DNA of 64,000 nt from Gemmatimonadetes bacterium 2013_60CM_65_52 (GCA_002215645.1 NGFI01000005.1:860678-924677), one strand, 5' to 3'; positions 10,339 to 19,040 are shown, counted from the first letter of the stretch. Numbers and translations are program-made. The notes: generated from the sequence alone by a model not told the origin.

Positions 10339-11667
10339 ATGCGACTCGCGAAGCAGGCAACGATCAAGCTTCTGTTCGTGGCGGGAACCGCCATATACGT
10401 CGTCGCGTGCGGTCAAGAAGGGGACGCGTCGCACTCGGACTCGACGACAACGGGTGCGTTCGCCGTGAGTTCCCATCCGCTGGGGCCGATTCCACCGGAC
10501 GACTCACTCGCGCGCCCGAAGGCGATGAATCAGGTCGGCGTGCCGACGGCGCTCACTCGCTCGCTACTGCCGAAAGACAATCCGCAGTCGCCGGAGAAGG
10601 TCGCGCTGGGTGAGAGGCTCTTCTTCGACGGCCGGCTCTCGGCGAACGGCACCGTGGCGTGCGCCAGCTGCCACGATCCGCGACTCGCGTTCACCGATGG
10701 CCGGCCGGTGTCGGTCGGTTTCGCCAACCGCATCGGGCAGCGAAACGCGCCGACGGTGCTGAACGCGCTTTACAACAAGACGCAGTTCTGGGACGGCCGC
10801 GCGCCCACGCTCGAGCAACAGGCCGGACTGCCGATCGTCAATCCCGTCGAGATGGGGCAACCGACGCTGGATGCCGCCGTGGCGCACGTCGCGGCGATCA
10901 CGGAATATCGCGCAATGTTTCGTCGCGTCTTCGATCGCCCGCCCAACGGTCCCGACCTGTTGCGCGCCCTCGCGTCGTACGAGCGGTCGCAGCTCAGCTT
11001 CGATTCGCCGTTCGATCGCTACATGGCAGGAGACTCGAGCGCGATCGACGCATCAGCCAAGCGCGGCTGGGTGCTGTTCAACACGCGAGGCCGCTGCAAC
11101 CTGTGCCACGCGGTAAGCGACACGACCAAATGGCCCACGACCTTCACGGACGACACGTTTCACAACATTGGCGTCGGTATCGTGCGCCATAGGGTCGTCG
11201 CACTCGCCCGTCAGGCCGAGCGACTCGTCAAGCGGGGCGACACCATTGCAGTGGACCGGGCCGCGATCCTGTCGCCCATGTCCGCCCTCGGGCGCTACCT
11301 GGTTACGAGGAAGGATTCCGACATGGCGTCGTTCAAGACGCCGGATCTGCGCAACGTCCTGGTGACCGCTCCCTACTTCCACGACGGCTCCCATGCGACG
11401 CTCTGGGACGTCATGGATCATTACAACAAGGGTGCTGGAACACAGAACCCGTTTCTCGATGCCGACATTCAGCCGCTGGCGCTCGGCGAAACGGAGATCG
11501 ACGACCTCGTCGCGATGATGGCGTCGCTGACGAGTCCCGCGTACAAGGCGCTGGGCATCAGGGAATTGGCACGTCAGCGCCAGCTCTCGCGGACATCGCG
11601 TCCACAGCGAGACTCGGCGCGAGCGTTTGGTCCGAAGCCTGTGCAGCCCAAACCGCCCGCACCCTAG
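10339..11667 (+). CDS. di-heme cytochrome c peroxidase-family lipoprotein
   Basis: Periplasmic di-heme enzyme of the CcpA/MauG superfamily, 442 residues. The lipoprotein signal IYVVAC puts the modified cysteine at residue 24. Heme motifs: CASCH at 108-112 and CNLCH at 253-257, with RNAPTVLNALYNKTQFWDGRA between them and the family tail DLRNVLVTAPYFHDGSHATLWDVMDHYNKG. The ATG at 10339 has GAGAGGA just upstream. Classical members reduce hydrogen peroxide; MauG-like members oxidise proteins or other substrates, and the sequence alone does not separate these. It stands alone on the plus strand, between the tRNA fragment and fetB. Confidence 0.88.
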   Translation: MRLAKQATIKLLFVAGTAIYVVACGQEGDASHSDSTTTGAFAVSSHPLGPIPPDDSLARPKAMNQVGVPTALTRSLLPKDNPQSPEKVALGERLFFDGRLSANGTVACASCHDPRLAFTDGRPVSVGFANRIGQRNAPTVLNALYNKTQFWDGRAPTLEQQAGLPIVNPVEMGQPTLDAAVAHVAAITEYRAMFRRVFDRPPNGPDLLRALASYERSQLSFDSPFDRYMAGDSSAIDASAKRGWVLFNTRGRCNLCHAVSDTTKWPTTFTDDTFHNIGVGIVRHRVVALARQAERLVKRGDTIAVDRAAILSPMSALGRYLVTRKDSDMASFKTPDLRNVLVTAPYFHDGSHATLWDVMDHYNKGAGTQNPFLDADIQPLALGETEIDDLVAMMASLTSPAYKALGIRELARQRQLSRTSRPQRDSARAFGPKPVQPKPPAP

Positions 11668-11726
11668 GCACCGTGGCAACCCGGATCGATACGGACACGA
11701 GCGAGAGATGAGTGTCCTCCTGCGCG

Positions 11727-12572
11727 CTACCTCGCAGCGATCGTGCTTCGCGGAGAGGGAATCGATCGCACGACAAGCTGTTCCGCCGACGTGAAGAACG
11801 AGCGCTGATACCACAGGGCAACGACGACCGACGTCACCGCAACCGCGCCCGCGAGCATGAACACCACGACGATCTGGTAGCGCACCGCCGTGATCGGCGA
11901 CTGCCCGGCGATGACCTGGCCGGTCATCATGCCTGGAAGTGAGACGAGCCCCACGACCATGAGCATGTTGACGGTCGGGATCATGGCCGCCACGAGCGCG
12001 CGGCGCACCGCTTCGGCCGACGCGCGCTTTGGAGATGCGCCGAGCGCCAGATAGGACTCCACCTCGGCCCGGCGGAGCTCCATCTCGCTGCTCAGCCGCT
12101 CGGCGGCCAGTGCCGCCCCATTCATTGCATTGCCGATGATCATGCCGAATAGCGGAATCAGGTACTGCGGGTCGTACCATGGATGCAGCCGCATGACGAC
12201 TGCATCGACGTATGCGAGCGTGAGACCGGCGCCGACGAGCATCGCCGTTCCGCTGATGACGAACAGCGTGGCACGTCGACCCTTCTGCCGGTCCGTTGCC
12301 GTGAGGGTTGCCGCGATCAACATCACGAGCAGCGCCAACAGCACGAGATACCACCGCTGGATCGAGATGAGAAACGCAAGCACGTAGCCCACAGCGACGA
12401 GCTGCACGACGGCGCGGATGGCACCCACGGCGAACCCTCGCGCGAGACCGAGACGCTGCCACACGGAGATCGCCATTGCGACGAGCACGAGGGCGGAGGC
12501 AAGCGCGAGATCGTACCATCTCAGCGTGAGCACGGCGTTGGAGACCGCCGCCGAGGTGATCGCCGCGCTCAT
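11727..12572 (-). CDS. fetB: FetB-like ABC transporter permease (UPF0014 family)
   Basis: Integral membrane protein of 281 residues with about seven hydrophobic segments. Family features: a polar loop after the second TM, LIAATLTATDRQKGRR, GMIIGNAMNGAALAAERL and VNMLMVVGLVSLPGMMTGQVIAG, all typical of the YbbM/FetB family. In E. coli FetAB exports iron and helps under peroxide stress, so the neighbouring peroxidase fits, although that link is inferred. It overlaps the ATPase gene by ATGA. Confidence 0.88.
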   Translation of the reverse strand: MSAAITSAAVSNAVLTLRWYDLALASALVLVAMAISVWQRLGLARGFAVGAIRAVVQLVAVGYVLAFLISIQRWYLVLLALLVMLIAATLTATDRQKGRRATLFVISGTAMLVGAGLTLAYVDAVVMRLHPWYDPQYLIPLFGMIIGNAMNGAALAAERLSSEMELRRAEVESYLALGASPKRASAEAVRRALVAAMIPTVNMLMVVGLVSLPGMMTGQVIAGQSPITAVRYQIVVVFMLAGAVAVTSVVVALWYQRSFFTSAEQLVVRSIPSPRSTIAAR

Positions 12573-13309
12573 TTCCCCCGCACCAGGTAGTCGCGCGTCC
12601 GTGCTGCGTTCGGCGCGGTGAACATCGCCTCGGTCGGACCCGATTCGATCACGCTCCCGGCTTCCATGAAGACGGTATGGCTGCTCACTGCTCGCGCCTC
12701 CTCGAGGCGATGCGTGACCATGACCACCGTGAGATGCATCCGCTCGGCGAGTGTTCGAATGGTCGCCATGATGTGATCGGCCACGTCGGGGTCCAGCGCG
12801 GAGGTCGGCTCGTCGAGCAAGAGGGCGTCGGGACTCGTCATCAACGCGCGCGCAATGCTCACGCGCTGACGTTCACCACCAGAGAGTGATTGCGCGTCGC
12901 GCGAGGCGAACTCGGGGTCCACGCCGGCGAGGCGTAACATTTCCCCGGCATCCGGCATCGCGGTCGCCCGCGCATCTTCCGCCGGCGGCGCGAGATCTCG
13001 CGCGAGTGCGAGATTGTCCGCCACCGTGCCCGCGAACATCACAGGCGTCTGAAACACGAACGCGACTCGGCGGCGAAGCTGCCGAACGTGAATGGACTCG
13101 ATGGGCGACCCGAGGTACATCACCGTGCCTTGGGACGGATCGTCGAGTCGGTTGAGCAGCCGAATGAGTGAGGTCTTGCCAGCGCCAGACGGACCCACGA
13201 TGGCGACGACTTCGCCCATAGGGATGTCCAGATTGATCGCGCGCAACGTGCGAACGTCCCCGCGACTCTGCTCTACTTGGCGCAGGCAGAATGCGGGGAC
13301 ATCATTCAT
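12569..13309 (-). CDS. fetA: FetA-like ABC transporter ATP-binding protein
   Basis: ABC ATPase of 246 residues with Walker A GPSGAGKT (about residue 38), Q-loop FVFQTPVMF, signature LSGGERQR, Walker B ALLLDEPTSALD and switch histidine VTHR. It pairs with the permease through an ATGA overlap. Only 38 nt separate its start from the mature 3' end of the upstream tRNA-Leu on the same strand, so read-through transcription from the tRNA promoter is plausible. Confidence 0.88.
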   Translation of the reverse strand: MNDVPAFCLRQVEQSRGDVRTLRAINLDIPMGEVVAIVGPSGAGKTSLIRLLNRLDDPSQGTVMYLGSPIESIHVRQLRRRVAFVFQTPVMFAGTVADNLALARDLAPPAEDARATAMPDAGEMLRLAGVDPEFASRDAQSLSGGERQRVSIARALMTSPDALLLDEPTSALDPDVADHIMATIRTLAERMHLTVVMVTHRLEEARAVSSHTVFMEAGSVIESGPTEAMFTAPNAARTRDYLVRGK

Positions 13310-13347
13310 GGGGTCGCGATTCCCTTTTCGCGCAACGATACCGCCAA

Positions 13348-13430
13348 TACCCGGGACGAGACTCGAACTCGTAAGGCCAAGGGCCGGGGGATTTTGAGTC
13401 CCCTGCGTCTACCGGTTCCGCCACCCGGGC
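13348..13430 (-). tRNA. tRNA-Leu (anticodon CAA)
   Basis: Folds on the minus strand as a class II tRNA: 7-bp acceptor (GCCCGGG with CCCGGGT, first pair G-U), D-arm with CCGGTAGA, 5-bp anticodon stem around CTCAAAA (anticodon CAA), a long variable arm with a GGCC/GGCC stem, and T-arm ACGAG-TTCGAGT-CTCGT. The long variable arm and anticodon identify leucine. CCA is not encoded after the discriminator A. Confidence 0.92.
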
Positions 13431-13476
13431 GCGTGGACGATCAACATAACACCGCGCACGGGAGCAGACCAACCTG

Positions 13477-14046
13477 CTATAGCGGCGGCTGAACTGCCAA
13501 TGAGTCGGCTCGCGCCTTGAGGAGCTCCTGGAGACGACGCCGCAACTGTTCCTGAAGCGCCATGTACTTGGCGCGCTGGAGCGGCGTCATGAACGCCCCC
13601 CACTCCCTCTGCTCCTCTGCCAGCATCTCCACGCGCTGCCGCTGGATCTGGTGAATCTGATCGAGCGCGGCCGCGATGGTCGCCTGATTGGCCGCCGAAT
13701 CCGCGACAATTTCACCGCGCAACGTCTCGCGCTGCGCCCGCTCCTGCTGATTCAGCGCCCGACGACGAACGTCGTATCGCTGGCTCACCTGCTCGAGGCG
13801 CGTCATCTGCTCGTCGGTGAAACCGATGCGGGTCTTCGCGACCTGCCAGAGCTGCTGCCTGATGCGCTGTTCCACCATCTGACGCTGCGCACCCCCGCCC
13901 AATCCGGCTGGTTGGCGAGGTAACGGCTGGCGTGGAAAGCCCGGCCGCGCAGCACGTGGACGCGCCTCGTCCTGCGCGCGGAGCGAGGAGACCCCCGACA
14001 TGGCAAGCGCCGCTGAGAGTCCGGCGACAAGCAATGCCCGCGTCAT
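13477..14046 (-). CDS. small secreted helical protein, possibly Spy/CpxP-like
   Basis: 189 residues with a signal peptide (ALLVAGLSAALAMSGVSSLRAQ), a proline/arginine-rich linker and a long, charged, glutamine-rich helical region. Segments such as FTDEQMTRLEQVSQRYDVRRRAL and FMTPLQRAKYMALQEQLRRRLQEL recall the paired LTxxQ-type helices of Spy/CpxP periplasmic proteins, but the exact motif is absent, so the family is uncertain. It overlaps the anti-sigma gene by ATGA, placing it in a sigma/anti-sigma operon. A periplasmic sensor or folding role is an inference from that context. Confidence 0.7.
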   Translation of the reverse strand: MTRALLVAGLSAALAMSGVSSLRAQDEARPRAARPGFPRQPLPRQPAGLGGGAQRQMVEQRIRQQLWQVAKTRIGFTDEQMTRLEQVSQRYDVRRRALNQQERAQRETLRGEIVADSAANQATIAAALDQIHQIQRQRVEMLAEEQREWGAFMTPLQRAKYMALQEQLRRRLQELLKARADSLAVQPPL

Positions 14047-14573
14047 CGGACGCTCCGCGGCGACATCGGCGACATCGACGAGGGCTCCAGGTCGGCGGCG
14101 GGCAGAACGTCCATTGACTGAATGTCCTCGAGCAGTTTCGCGAGATCCCGGTCGCTGAGCTCATTCAGCGATCCGCCTCCCACGGCCAGCTCGCGCGTCG
14201 GCGTAGAAGATGGGACGACCACCTGCTGCGCCACTTCGGCGGAATCTTCCAGCGACGACGCGCCGCGGCGCGCGACGATGAGCGAGCTGCTGCCCGCGAC
14301 GATCAGCGTCACCGCGGCCGCCGTGCGCCAACCCACCCAGCTCCGTCGCGTTGCCGGCTGGTACCGCGGAATGGCCGCGCTCACGGCATGAAGATCGATG
14401 TGCGGGGTCACCTGCATGGTCGCACGAAGATCGCGCAACAGGTCGAGCTCCACGCGGCACTCATCGCAGTGCAGCAGGTGCGCTTCCACCCGCGCGCGCG
14501 TCACGGCATCGAGCCGCCCGTGCAGCAGGTCGGGAAGCAGATCACGAACGTCGCCGTTCGGACAGTCATTCAT
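14043..14573 (-). CDS. zinc-finger anti-sigma factor
   Basis: 176 residues. The N-terminal cytoplasmic domain has the zf-HC2 pattern HLLHCDEC (H-x3-C-x2-C, about residues 32-39). A single TM follows (AAAVTLIVAGSSSLIVA, about 85-101), then a serine/acid-rich periplasmic tail. This is the standard architecture of ZAS-type anti-sigma factors. It overlaps the sigma gene by 8 nt and the following secreted-protein gene by ATGA, so all three are probably made together and the sigma factor is held at the membrane. Confidence 0.85.
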   Translation of the reverse strand: MNDCPNGDVRDLLPDLLHGRLDAVTRARVEAHLLHCDECRVELDLLRDLRATMQVTPHIDLHAVSAAIPRYQPATRRSWVGWRTAAAVTLIVAGSSSLIVARRGASSLEDSAEVAQQVVVPSSTPTRELAVGGGSLNELSDRDLAKLLEDIQSMDVLPAADLEPSSMSPMSPRSVR

Positions 14574-15120
14574 CGAGAAACTCCTTGATGGCCCTCATCG
14601 CGTTGTGATAATGAACGCGCGCGGCGCCCTCCGTCGTGCCGGCCGCGTCGGCAATTTCCTTGTACGACAACCCTTCACCCACCCGAAGCATGAACACCTC
14701 GCGCTGTGTCTTCGAGAGCCGTTCGAGCGCCTGGTTCATCCGCCGCCGAGTCTCATTGGCCACCAGCGAGTCCAACGCGTCATACTCCGTCGAAGCATCG
14801 TGCTCCTGCACTTCCACCTGCTCTCCGCGCCGGCGCTCGGACCGCCTGCGGTCGAGCAACAACCGCTTCGCGATGGTGAACAGCCACGTCCTGAGCGAAC
14901 TGTCACCCCGGTACGTGTCGAGCGACGCGAAGGCCCGCACGAACGTATCCTGCACCAACTCCTGCACGTCGCCTTTCGCGCCCAGACTGGCCGCGAACCG
15001 CGCAACCGCAGGCGCGTGTCGGTCCACGAGCAGCGTTGCCGACCGCTGATCACCCCCTTTCCACCGGGCGATGAGGTCGAGGTCGGTACGTTCATCAGCA
15101 TCGAGAGCCGGATCGGTCAT
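14566..15120 (-). CDS. ECF-family RNA polymerase sigma factor
   Basis: About 184 residues from the ATG at 15118-15120. Region 2 is seen as DVQELVQDTFVRAFASLDTYRGDSSLRTWLFTIAKRLLLDRRR, and region 4 as LSKTQREVFMLRVGEGLSYKEIADAAGTTEGAARVHYHNAMRAIKEFL. An in-frame start 24 codons upstream is possible but adds residues outside the conserved domain. The cognate anti-sigma is directly downstream. I could not assign an autoregulatory promoter with convincing spacing. Confidence 0.88.
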   Translation of the reverse strand: MTDPALDADERTDLDLIARWKGGDQRSATLLVDRHAPAVARFAASLGAKGDVQELVQDTFVRAFASLDTYRGDSSLRTWLFTIAKRLLLDRRRSERRRGEQVEVQEHDASTEYDALDSLVANETRRRMNQALERLSKTQREVFMLRVGEGLSYKEIADAAGTTEGAARVHYHNAMRAIKEFLDE

Positions 15121-15219
15121 CCGGTCCGCAGAGTTGGACGTGATGGAAGGGCCACTGTTAAGGGTGTTCACAGGGCGAATGGCGAATAACATACAGACGC
15201 GCCTGCACAGCTATCCCCC

Positions 15220-15903
15220 ATGACGACCGACCAGTCCGCTCCGATGCGAATTGCCCACAGGGGCATGCCGCGCCGAGAGCCCGAAAACACGATTCCCGGC
15301 TTTGCGCTCGCGCTCGCTTCGGGAGCGCAGGGCATCGAGCTCGACGTCCACGCTACGCGCGACGACGTCATCGTGGTGCACCACGACGAGGATCTCGCCG
15401 ACGGACGCTCCATTCGACGCGCCGCCCTGGCGGACCTTCGTCCGAACCCTCCGGCCGCGCACGACCTCCCAACGCTGGCAGAGGTGCTGGATGCGGTGGA
15501 TGGGAAGGCCGAGCTGTTCGTGGAGATCAAGGGCGCGGGCATCGAGCAGCTCGTTGCACGATTGCTGGAGGGCTACGCGGGGGCGGCGGCGATTCACAGC
15601 TTCGACCATGCGATGATCGGCCGACTGGCGGCGAGTGGGTGCAAGCAGCGACTCGGACTTCTCGTCGAGACGGACGTTCCCGACGCGGCAGCCCTGCTCC
15701 GCTTTCACGGCGCACGAGATCTATGGCCACGGCACTCCGTCGTCACCGAGCGCATGGTGCGCGAAGCACAGGCGATCGGCGCGCGCGTCATCCCCTGGAC
15801 CGTGAACGACGCCTCGGACGCGAGACGTCTGGCCTCACTCGGCGTCGATGGCATCTGCACGGATGACGTGGCGGCTCTGGCCGCCGCGCTGCGCGAGGCC
15901 TAG
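15220..15903 (+). CDS. glycerophosphodiester phosphodiesterase family protein
   Basis: Hydrolyses glycerophosphodiesters to glycerol-3-phosphate and an alcohol. 227 residues, short for the family and without a signal peptide, so probably cytoplasmic (UgpQ-like). Motifs: IAHRGMPRREPENTIPGF (catalytic His and Glu), GIELDVHATRDDVIVVHHDEDL (metal-binding E-x-D and HHD), EIKG and the C-terminal PWTVND...LGVDGICTDD. It stands alone, upstream of the secreted amidohydrolase pair. Confidence 0.9.
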   Translation: MTTDQSAPMRIAHRGMPRREPENTIPGFALALASGAQGIELDVHATRDDVIVVHHDEDLADGRSIRRAALADLRPNPPAAHDLPTLAEVLDAVDGKAELFVEIKGAGIEQLVARLLEGYAGAAAIHSFDHAMIGRLAASGCKQRLGLLVETDVPDAAALLRFHGARDLWPRHSVVTERMVREAQAIGARVIPWTVNDASDARRLASLGVDGICTDDVAALAAALREA

Positions 15904-15948
15904 GTTCGGCGTTCCCATGTGGTCCCTCCTTACAGAATTGCACCCCAA

Positions 15949-17376
15949 ATGCGTCACCATATCGTCTCGCTGACAGTCGGATTGGCTCTCGTCCCGCTCG
16001 TGCAAGGCGCCGCGCAGGCGCCGGCAGCCCGCGACACTGCGAAGCAACTACCGATGCCGGGCGGCACGTCGGTTCCCAACGCGGATCCATTCCCGAGCAC
16101 GTACCGTCCCTACGGCTCGCGCCCAACCGTCATCCGCAACGTGACGATCCTGACCGCAGCGGGACCCACCATCAGAAACGGCAGTGTCGTCCTTCGCGAC
16201 GGCAAGATCGAGGCGGCCGGACGTGACGTGACGGCGCCGCCCGATGCGGTCGTGATCGACGGTACCGGCAAATACGTCACGCCCGGCATCATCGACACGC
16301 ATTCGCACATTGGCGGAGGCGGAGTGCCAGGGGATCAGGGCGCCCAGTTGAATGACATCAACGAGGCGACGAGTCCGGTCACCGCGCATGTCTGGGTGGA
16401 GCACTCGGTGTGGCCGCAGGATCCACAGTTCCCCCGCACGCTCGCGGGCGGGGTCACCACCATCCAGGTTCTTCCCGGCTCGGCCAACCTCATCGGAGGC
16501 CGCAGCGTGGTGCTCAAGGTTGTGCCGTCGCGAACCGCGCAGGGGATGAAGTTTCCCGGGGCGAAATACGGCTTGAAGATGGCGTGCGGCGAAAATCCAA
16601 AGCGCGTGTACGCCCAGCGAGGCCCCTCGACCCGAATGGGAAACATCGCAGGCTATCGTGCGGCGTGGATCCAGGCCGAGGCCTATCGGCGGCGGTGGGA
16701 CAAGTGGAACGCCAATCACCAGGGCGACCCACCGACGCGGGACCTTGGACTCGAGACTCTGGCCGAGGTGCTGCGGGGCAACATTCTCGTGCACAATCAC
16801 TGTTATCGTGCCGACGAGATGGTGCAGATGATGGACGTGGCTCGCGAGTTCGGTTATCGGATCCGCTCCTTTCACCATGGTGTAGAGGCGTACAAGATCG
16901 CGGATCTGCTGGCGCGTGATTCGATCAGCGCGTCGGTGTGGGCCGATTGGGGCGCATTCAAGCTCGAGGCAGCGGACGGCGTTCGCGGCAACATGGCGCT
17001 GCTGAATCGAGCGGGTGTTCGGGCCGTCATGCATTCAGACGATGCGTCGGGAGAGCAGCGTCTCAACCAGGAAGCGGCCAAGGCCATGGCGGAAGGCAAT
17101 CGCATCGGCGTTCCCGTCACCGAGGACGAGGCCATCAAGTGGATGACCATCCACGCCGCATGGGCGCTCGGTCTCGATGACAAGATCGGTTCGATCGAGG
17201 TCGGCAAGAATGCGGACGTCGTCCTCTGGTCGGGCAATCCGTTCAGCGTCTACAGCCGCGCCGAGAAGGTGTGGGTGGATGGTGCCATGCTGTTCGACCG
17301 GCTCGACCCCGCGTCGCAATGGCGCACCGACTTCGAGCTGGGTTTCGTGCCGGCCAACCGTGGAGGCGTCCGCTGA
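15949..17376 (+). CDS. secreted amidohydrolase-family protein (metal ligands intact)
   Basis: 475 residues with a signal peptide (HHIVSLTVGLALVPLVQGAAQ). The amidohydrolase core shows GKYVTPGIIDTHSHIGG with metal-binding H118 and H120, further ligand candidates H282/H284 (VHNH) and H309/H310 (FHH), and the catalytic HSDD at 362-365. The C-terminal imidazolonepropionase-like segment reads AWALGLDDKIGSIEVGKNADVVLWSGNPF. The substrate is unknown; periplasmic peptidase or lactamase-like roles are possible. A GTG 30 nt upstream is in frame, but the ATG at 15949 starts the signal peptide. It overlaps the next paralogue by 1 nt (TGATG). Confidence 0.85.
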   Translation: MRHHIVSLTVGLALVPLVQGAAQAPAARDTAKQLPMPGGTSVPNADPFPSTYRPYGSRPTVIRNVTILTAAGPTIRNGSVVLRDGKIEAAGRDVTAPPDAVVIDGTGKYVTPGIIDTHSHIGGGGVPGDQGAQLNDINEATSPVTAHVWVEHSVWPQDPQFPRTLAGGVTTIQVLPGSANLIGGRSVVLKVVPSRTAQGMKFPGAKYGLKMACGENPKRVYAQRGPSTRMGNIAGYRAAWIQAEAYRRRWDKWNANHQGDPPTRDLGLETLAEVLRGNILVHNHCYRADEMVQMMDVAREFGYRIRSFHHGVEAYKIADLLARDSISASVWADWGAFKLEAADGVRGNMALLNRAGVRAVMHSDDASGEQRLNQEAAKAMAEGNRIGVPVTEDEAIKWMTIHAAWALGLDDKIGSIEVGKNADVVLWSGNPFSVYSRAEKVWVDGAMLFDRLDPASQWRTDFELGFVPANRGGVR

Positions 17377-18656
17377 TGCGCCGCGCACTCACACTCACAG
17401 TTGCGCTGTTCGCGACCACCGCGTCCGCTGCCTCGGCGCAGACTATCGCGATCACGGGCGCGAAGATCTATCCCGTGAGCGGGCCACCGATCGAGCACGG
17501 CACGCTCGTCATGCGCGATGGGAAGATCGTCGCCGTAGGCGCAGATGTCGCCGTCCCCACCGGCGCCCAGCGCATCGACGCGGCCGGCAAAGTGCTCACT
17601 CCGGGACTCGTCAACGCCGCAACGGTACTTGGCCTCGTTGAAATCGGCGCCGTCCGGAGCACACGTGATGCATCCGCGCGCGGCCATGAGGGAATTGCGG
17701 CTGCATTCAGGCCGTGGGAAGGCCTGAATCCGGCGTCGGCGCTCATCGGTCCCGCGCGCGATGCGGGAATCACCAGCGCGGTGATCGTCCCGCAGGGAGG
17801 ACTCATCGCCGGTCAGGTGGGCGTCATTCATCTCGTGCCCGGCACGGCAAGCGACATGGTGCTCAGGGCGCCGGTGGCCATGTTCGCCGCGCTCGGGCCG
17901 GCGGGTTCCGTGAACGGTGCGTCTCGCGCCGAGACCATCATGCGGCTGCGGGAGGTGTTGAGCGACGCCCGCGTATACAAGGCGCGGCGCGCGGACTACG
18001 AGCGCGCGCAGAGCCGTGCGCTTGCGGCGAGCCGGCTCGATCTCGAGGCGTTGCTGCCCGTGCTCGACGGCCGGATCCCGATGATCCTCGATGCTGACCA
18101 GGCGAGCGACATCGAGTCGGCAGTTGCGCTGTCCAGGGAGTTCGGTTTCCGGCTGATCATCAGCGGAGGTTCCGAGGCATGGGAGGTCGCCGATCGTTTG
18201 GCGGCTGCCAAGGTGCCCGTTCTGACGGGTGCGATGAACAACATTCCCCAGAGCTTCGCTCAGCTCGGACAGCGCCAGGAGAACGCAGGTCTTCTCGCGA
18301 AGGCCGGCGTGACGGTGGCGCTGACCGGCAACGCAGGCGGCGGTGACGAGGAGGCCTTCAACGTCCGCAACATCCGATTCGAGGCCGGCAATGCCGTCGC
18401 CTATGGGATGGACTGGAACGCTGCGTTGCGGGCCATCACGCTTGCTCCGGCCGAGATCTTCGGCGTGGCGGATCGAGTGGGATCCCTGCAGCCGGGCAAG
18501 ATCGCCGACGTCGTGATCTGGAGTGGCGATCCGTTCGAGTTTGCGTCGCAGCCCGAGCGCGTCTTCGTGCGTGGGACGCAGATTTCGACGCCGTCGCGAC
18601 AGGACCTACTGGAGCAGCGTTACAAGACGCTTCCTCCATCGTACCGCGCGCCCTGA
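17376..18656 (+). CDS. secreted amidohydrolase-like protein lacking the metal-binding residues
   Basis: 426 residues, signal peptide ALTLTVALFATTASAASAQ. Clearly a paralogue of the upstream gene: TPGLV, AGGVTT-like and LGVA-type segments and the tail GSLQPGKIADVVIWSGDPFEF align throughout. However, the THSH position reads NAAT (80-83), the VHNH position reads LDAD (237-240), the FHHG position reads ISGG and the HSDD position reads TGNA (316-319). All expected metal ligands are therefore gone. It may be a non-catalytic partner of the active paralogue, with which it is translationally coupled, or use unrelated chemistry. Confidence 0.85.
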   Translation: MRRALTLTVALFATTASAASAQTIAITGAKIYPVSGPPIEHGTLVMRDGKIVAVGADVAVPTGAQRIDAAGKVLTPGLVNAATVLGLVEIGAVRSTRDASARGHEGIAAAFRPWEGLNPASALIGPARDAGITSAVIVPQGGLIAGQVGVIHLVPGTASDMVLRAPVAMFAALGPAGSVNGASRAETIMRLREVLSDARVYKARRADYERAQSRALAASRLDLEALLPVLDGRIPMILDADQASDIESAVALSREFGFRLIISGGSEAWEVADRLAAAKVPVLTGAMNNIPQSFAQLGQRQENAGLLAKAGVTVALTGNAGGGDEEAFNVRNIRFEAGNAVAYGMDWNAALRAITLAPAEIFGVADRVGSLQPGKIADVVIWSGDPFEFASQPERVFVRGTQISTPSRQDLLEQRYKTLPPSYRAP

Positions 18657-18666
18657 CGGCGCGCGG
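18644..18666. terminator. GC-rich hairpin between convergent genes
   Basis: A perfect 9-bp inverted repeat (CCGCGCGCC / GGCGCGCGG) with loop CTGAC that contains the stop codon of the plus-strand amidohydrolase-like gene. It lies at the convergent junction with the small coiled-coil gene. No U-tract follows on either strand, so termination activity is only presumed. Confidence 0.4.
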
Positions 18667-18674
18667 CATGGGAC

Positions 18675-18962
18675 TCAGGTGGTCGGCCCTTTTGTGGCGA
18701 GCGCGGCGATCTCTCGCTCGAGGCGTCCGACTTCAGCCTCCGCGCTCGCGAGGTAGGCGGCCAGCGCAGCGTACCTGTCCGCCTCGAGGTCGCCGCCGGC
18801 CGCGCGGGCGCGATACACCGCATAGCCAAGTGACGCAGCCGCGGATTCGGCGCGCTGCTTGGCGCGGTGCGATTCGAGCCGCAGGCGGCCTTCGTCGAGC
18901 GCGCCCTGCGCCGCCTGCCCCGCGCGATCCAGCTCGCGTTTGAGTGTATTCCAGATTGCCAT
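18675..18962 (-). CDS. small coiled-coil protein of unknown function
   Basis: 95 residues, alanine-, arginine- and glutamate-rich, with predicted continuous helix (LKRELDRAGQAAQGALDEGRL and later ASAEAEVGRLEREIAALAT). No signal peptide, TM or known domain. The composition resembles small helical bundle or cytoskeletal-associated proteins found near housekeeping genes. It is convergent with the amidohydrolase-like gene and lies downstream of the rpmA terminator, so it is likely expressed from its own promoter in the 130-nt gap. Confidence 0.6.
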   Translation of the reverse strand: MAIWNTLKRELDRAGQAAQGALDEGRLRLESHRAKQRAESAAASLGYAVYRARAAGGDLEADRYAALAAYLASAEAEVGRLEREIAALATKGPTT

Positions 18963-19040
18963 TGAGACGATCCTGCTCGTGAGGTCCTGGATCCACTACG
19001 TCGTCAGCCGCAAGAAGGTTACCGGCGGTTGGCGCAACGC

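Noticed and set aside
15121-15180. ECF-type promoter upstream of the sigma gene ending at 14566
   Set aside because: GAAC- and CGTC-like words occur, but with a 25-nt spacer, too long for an ECF promoter.
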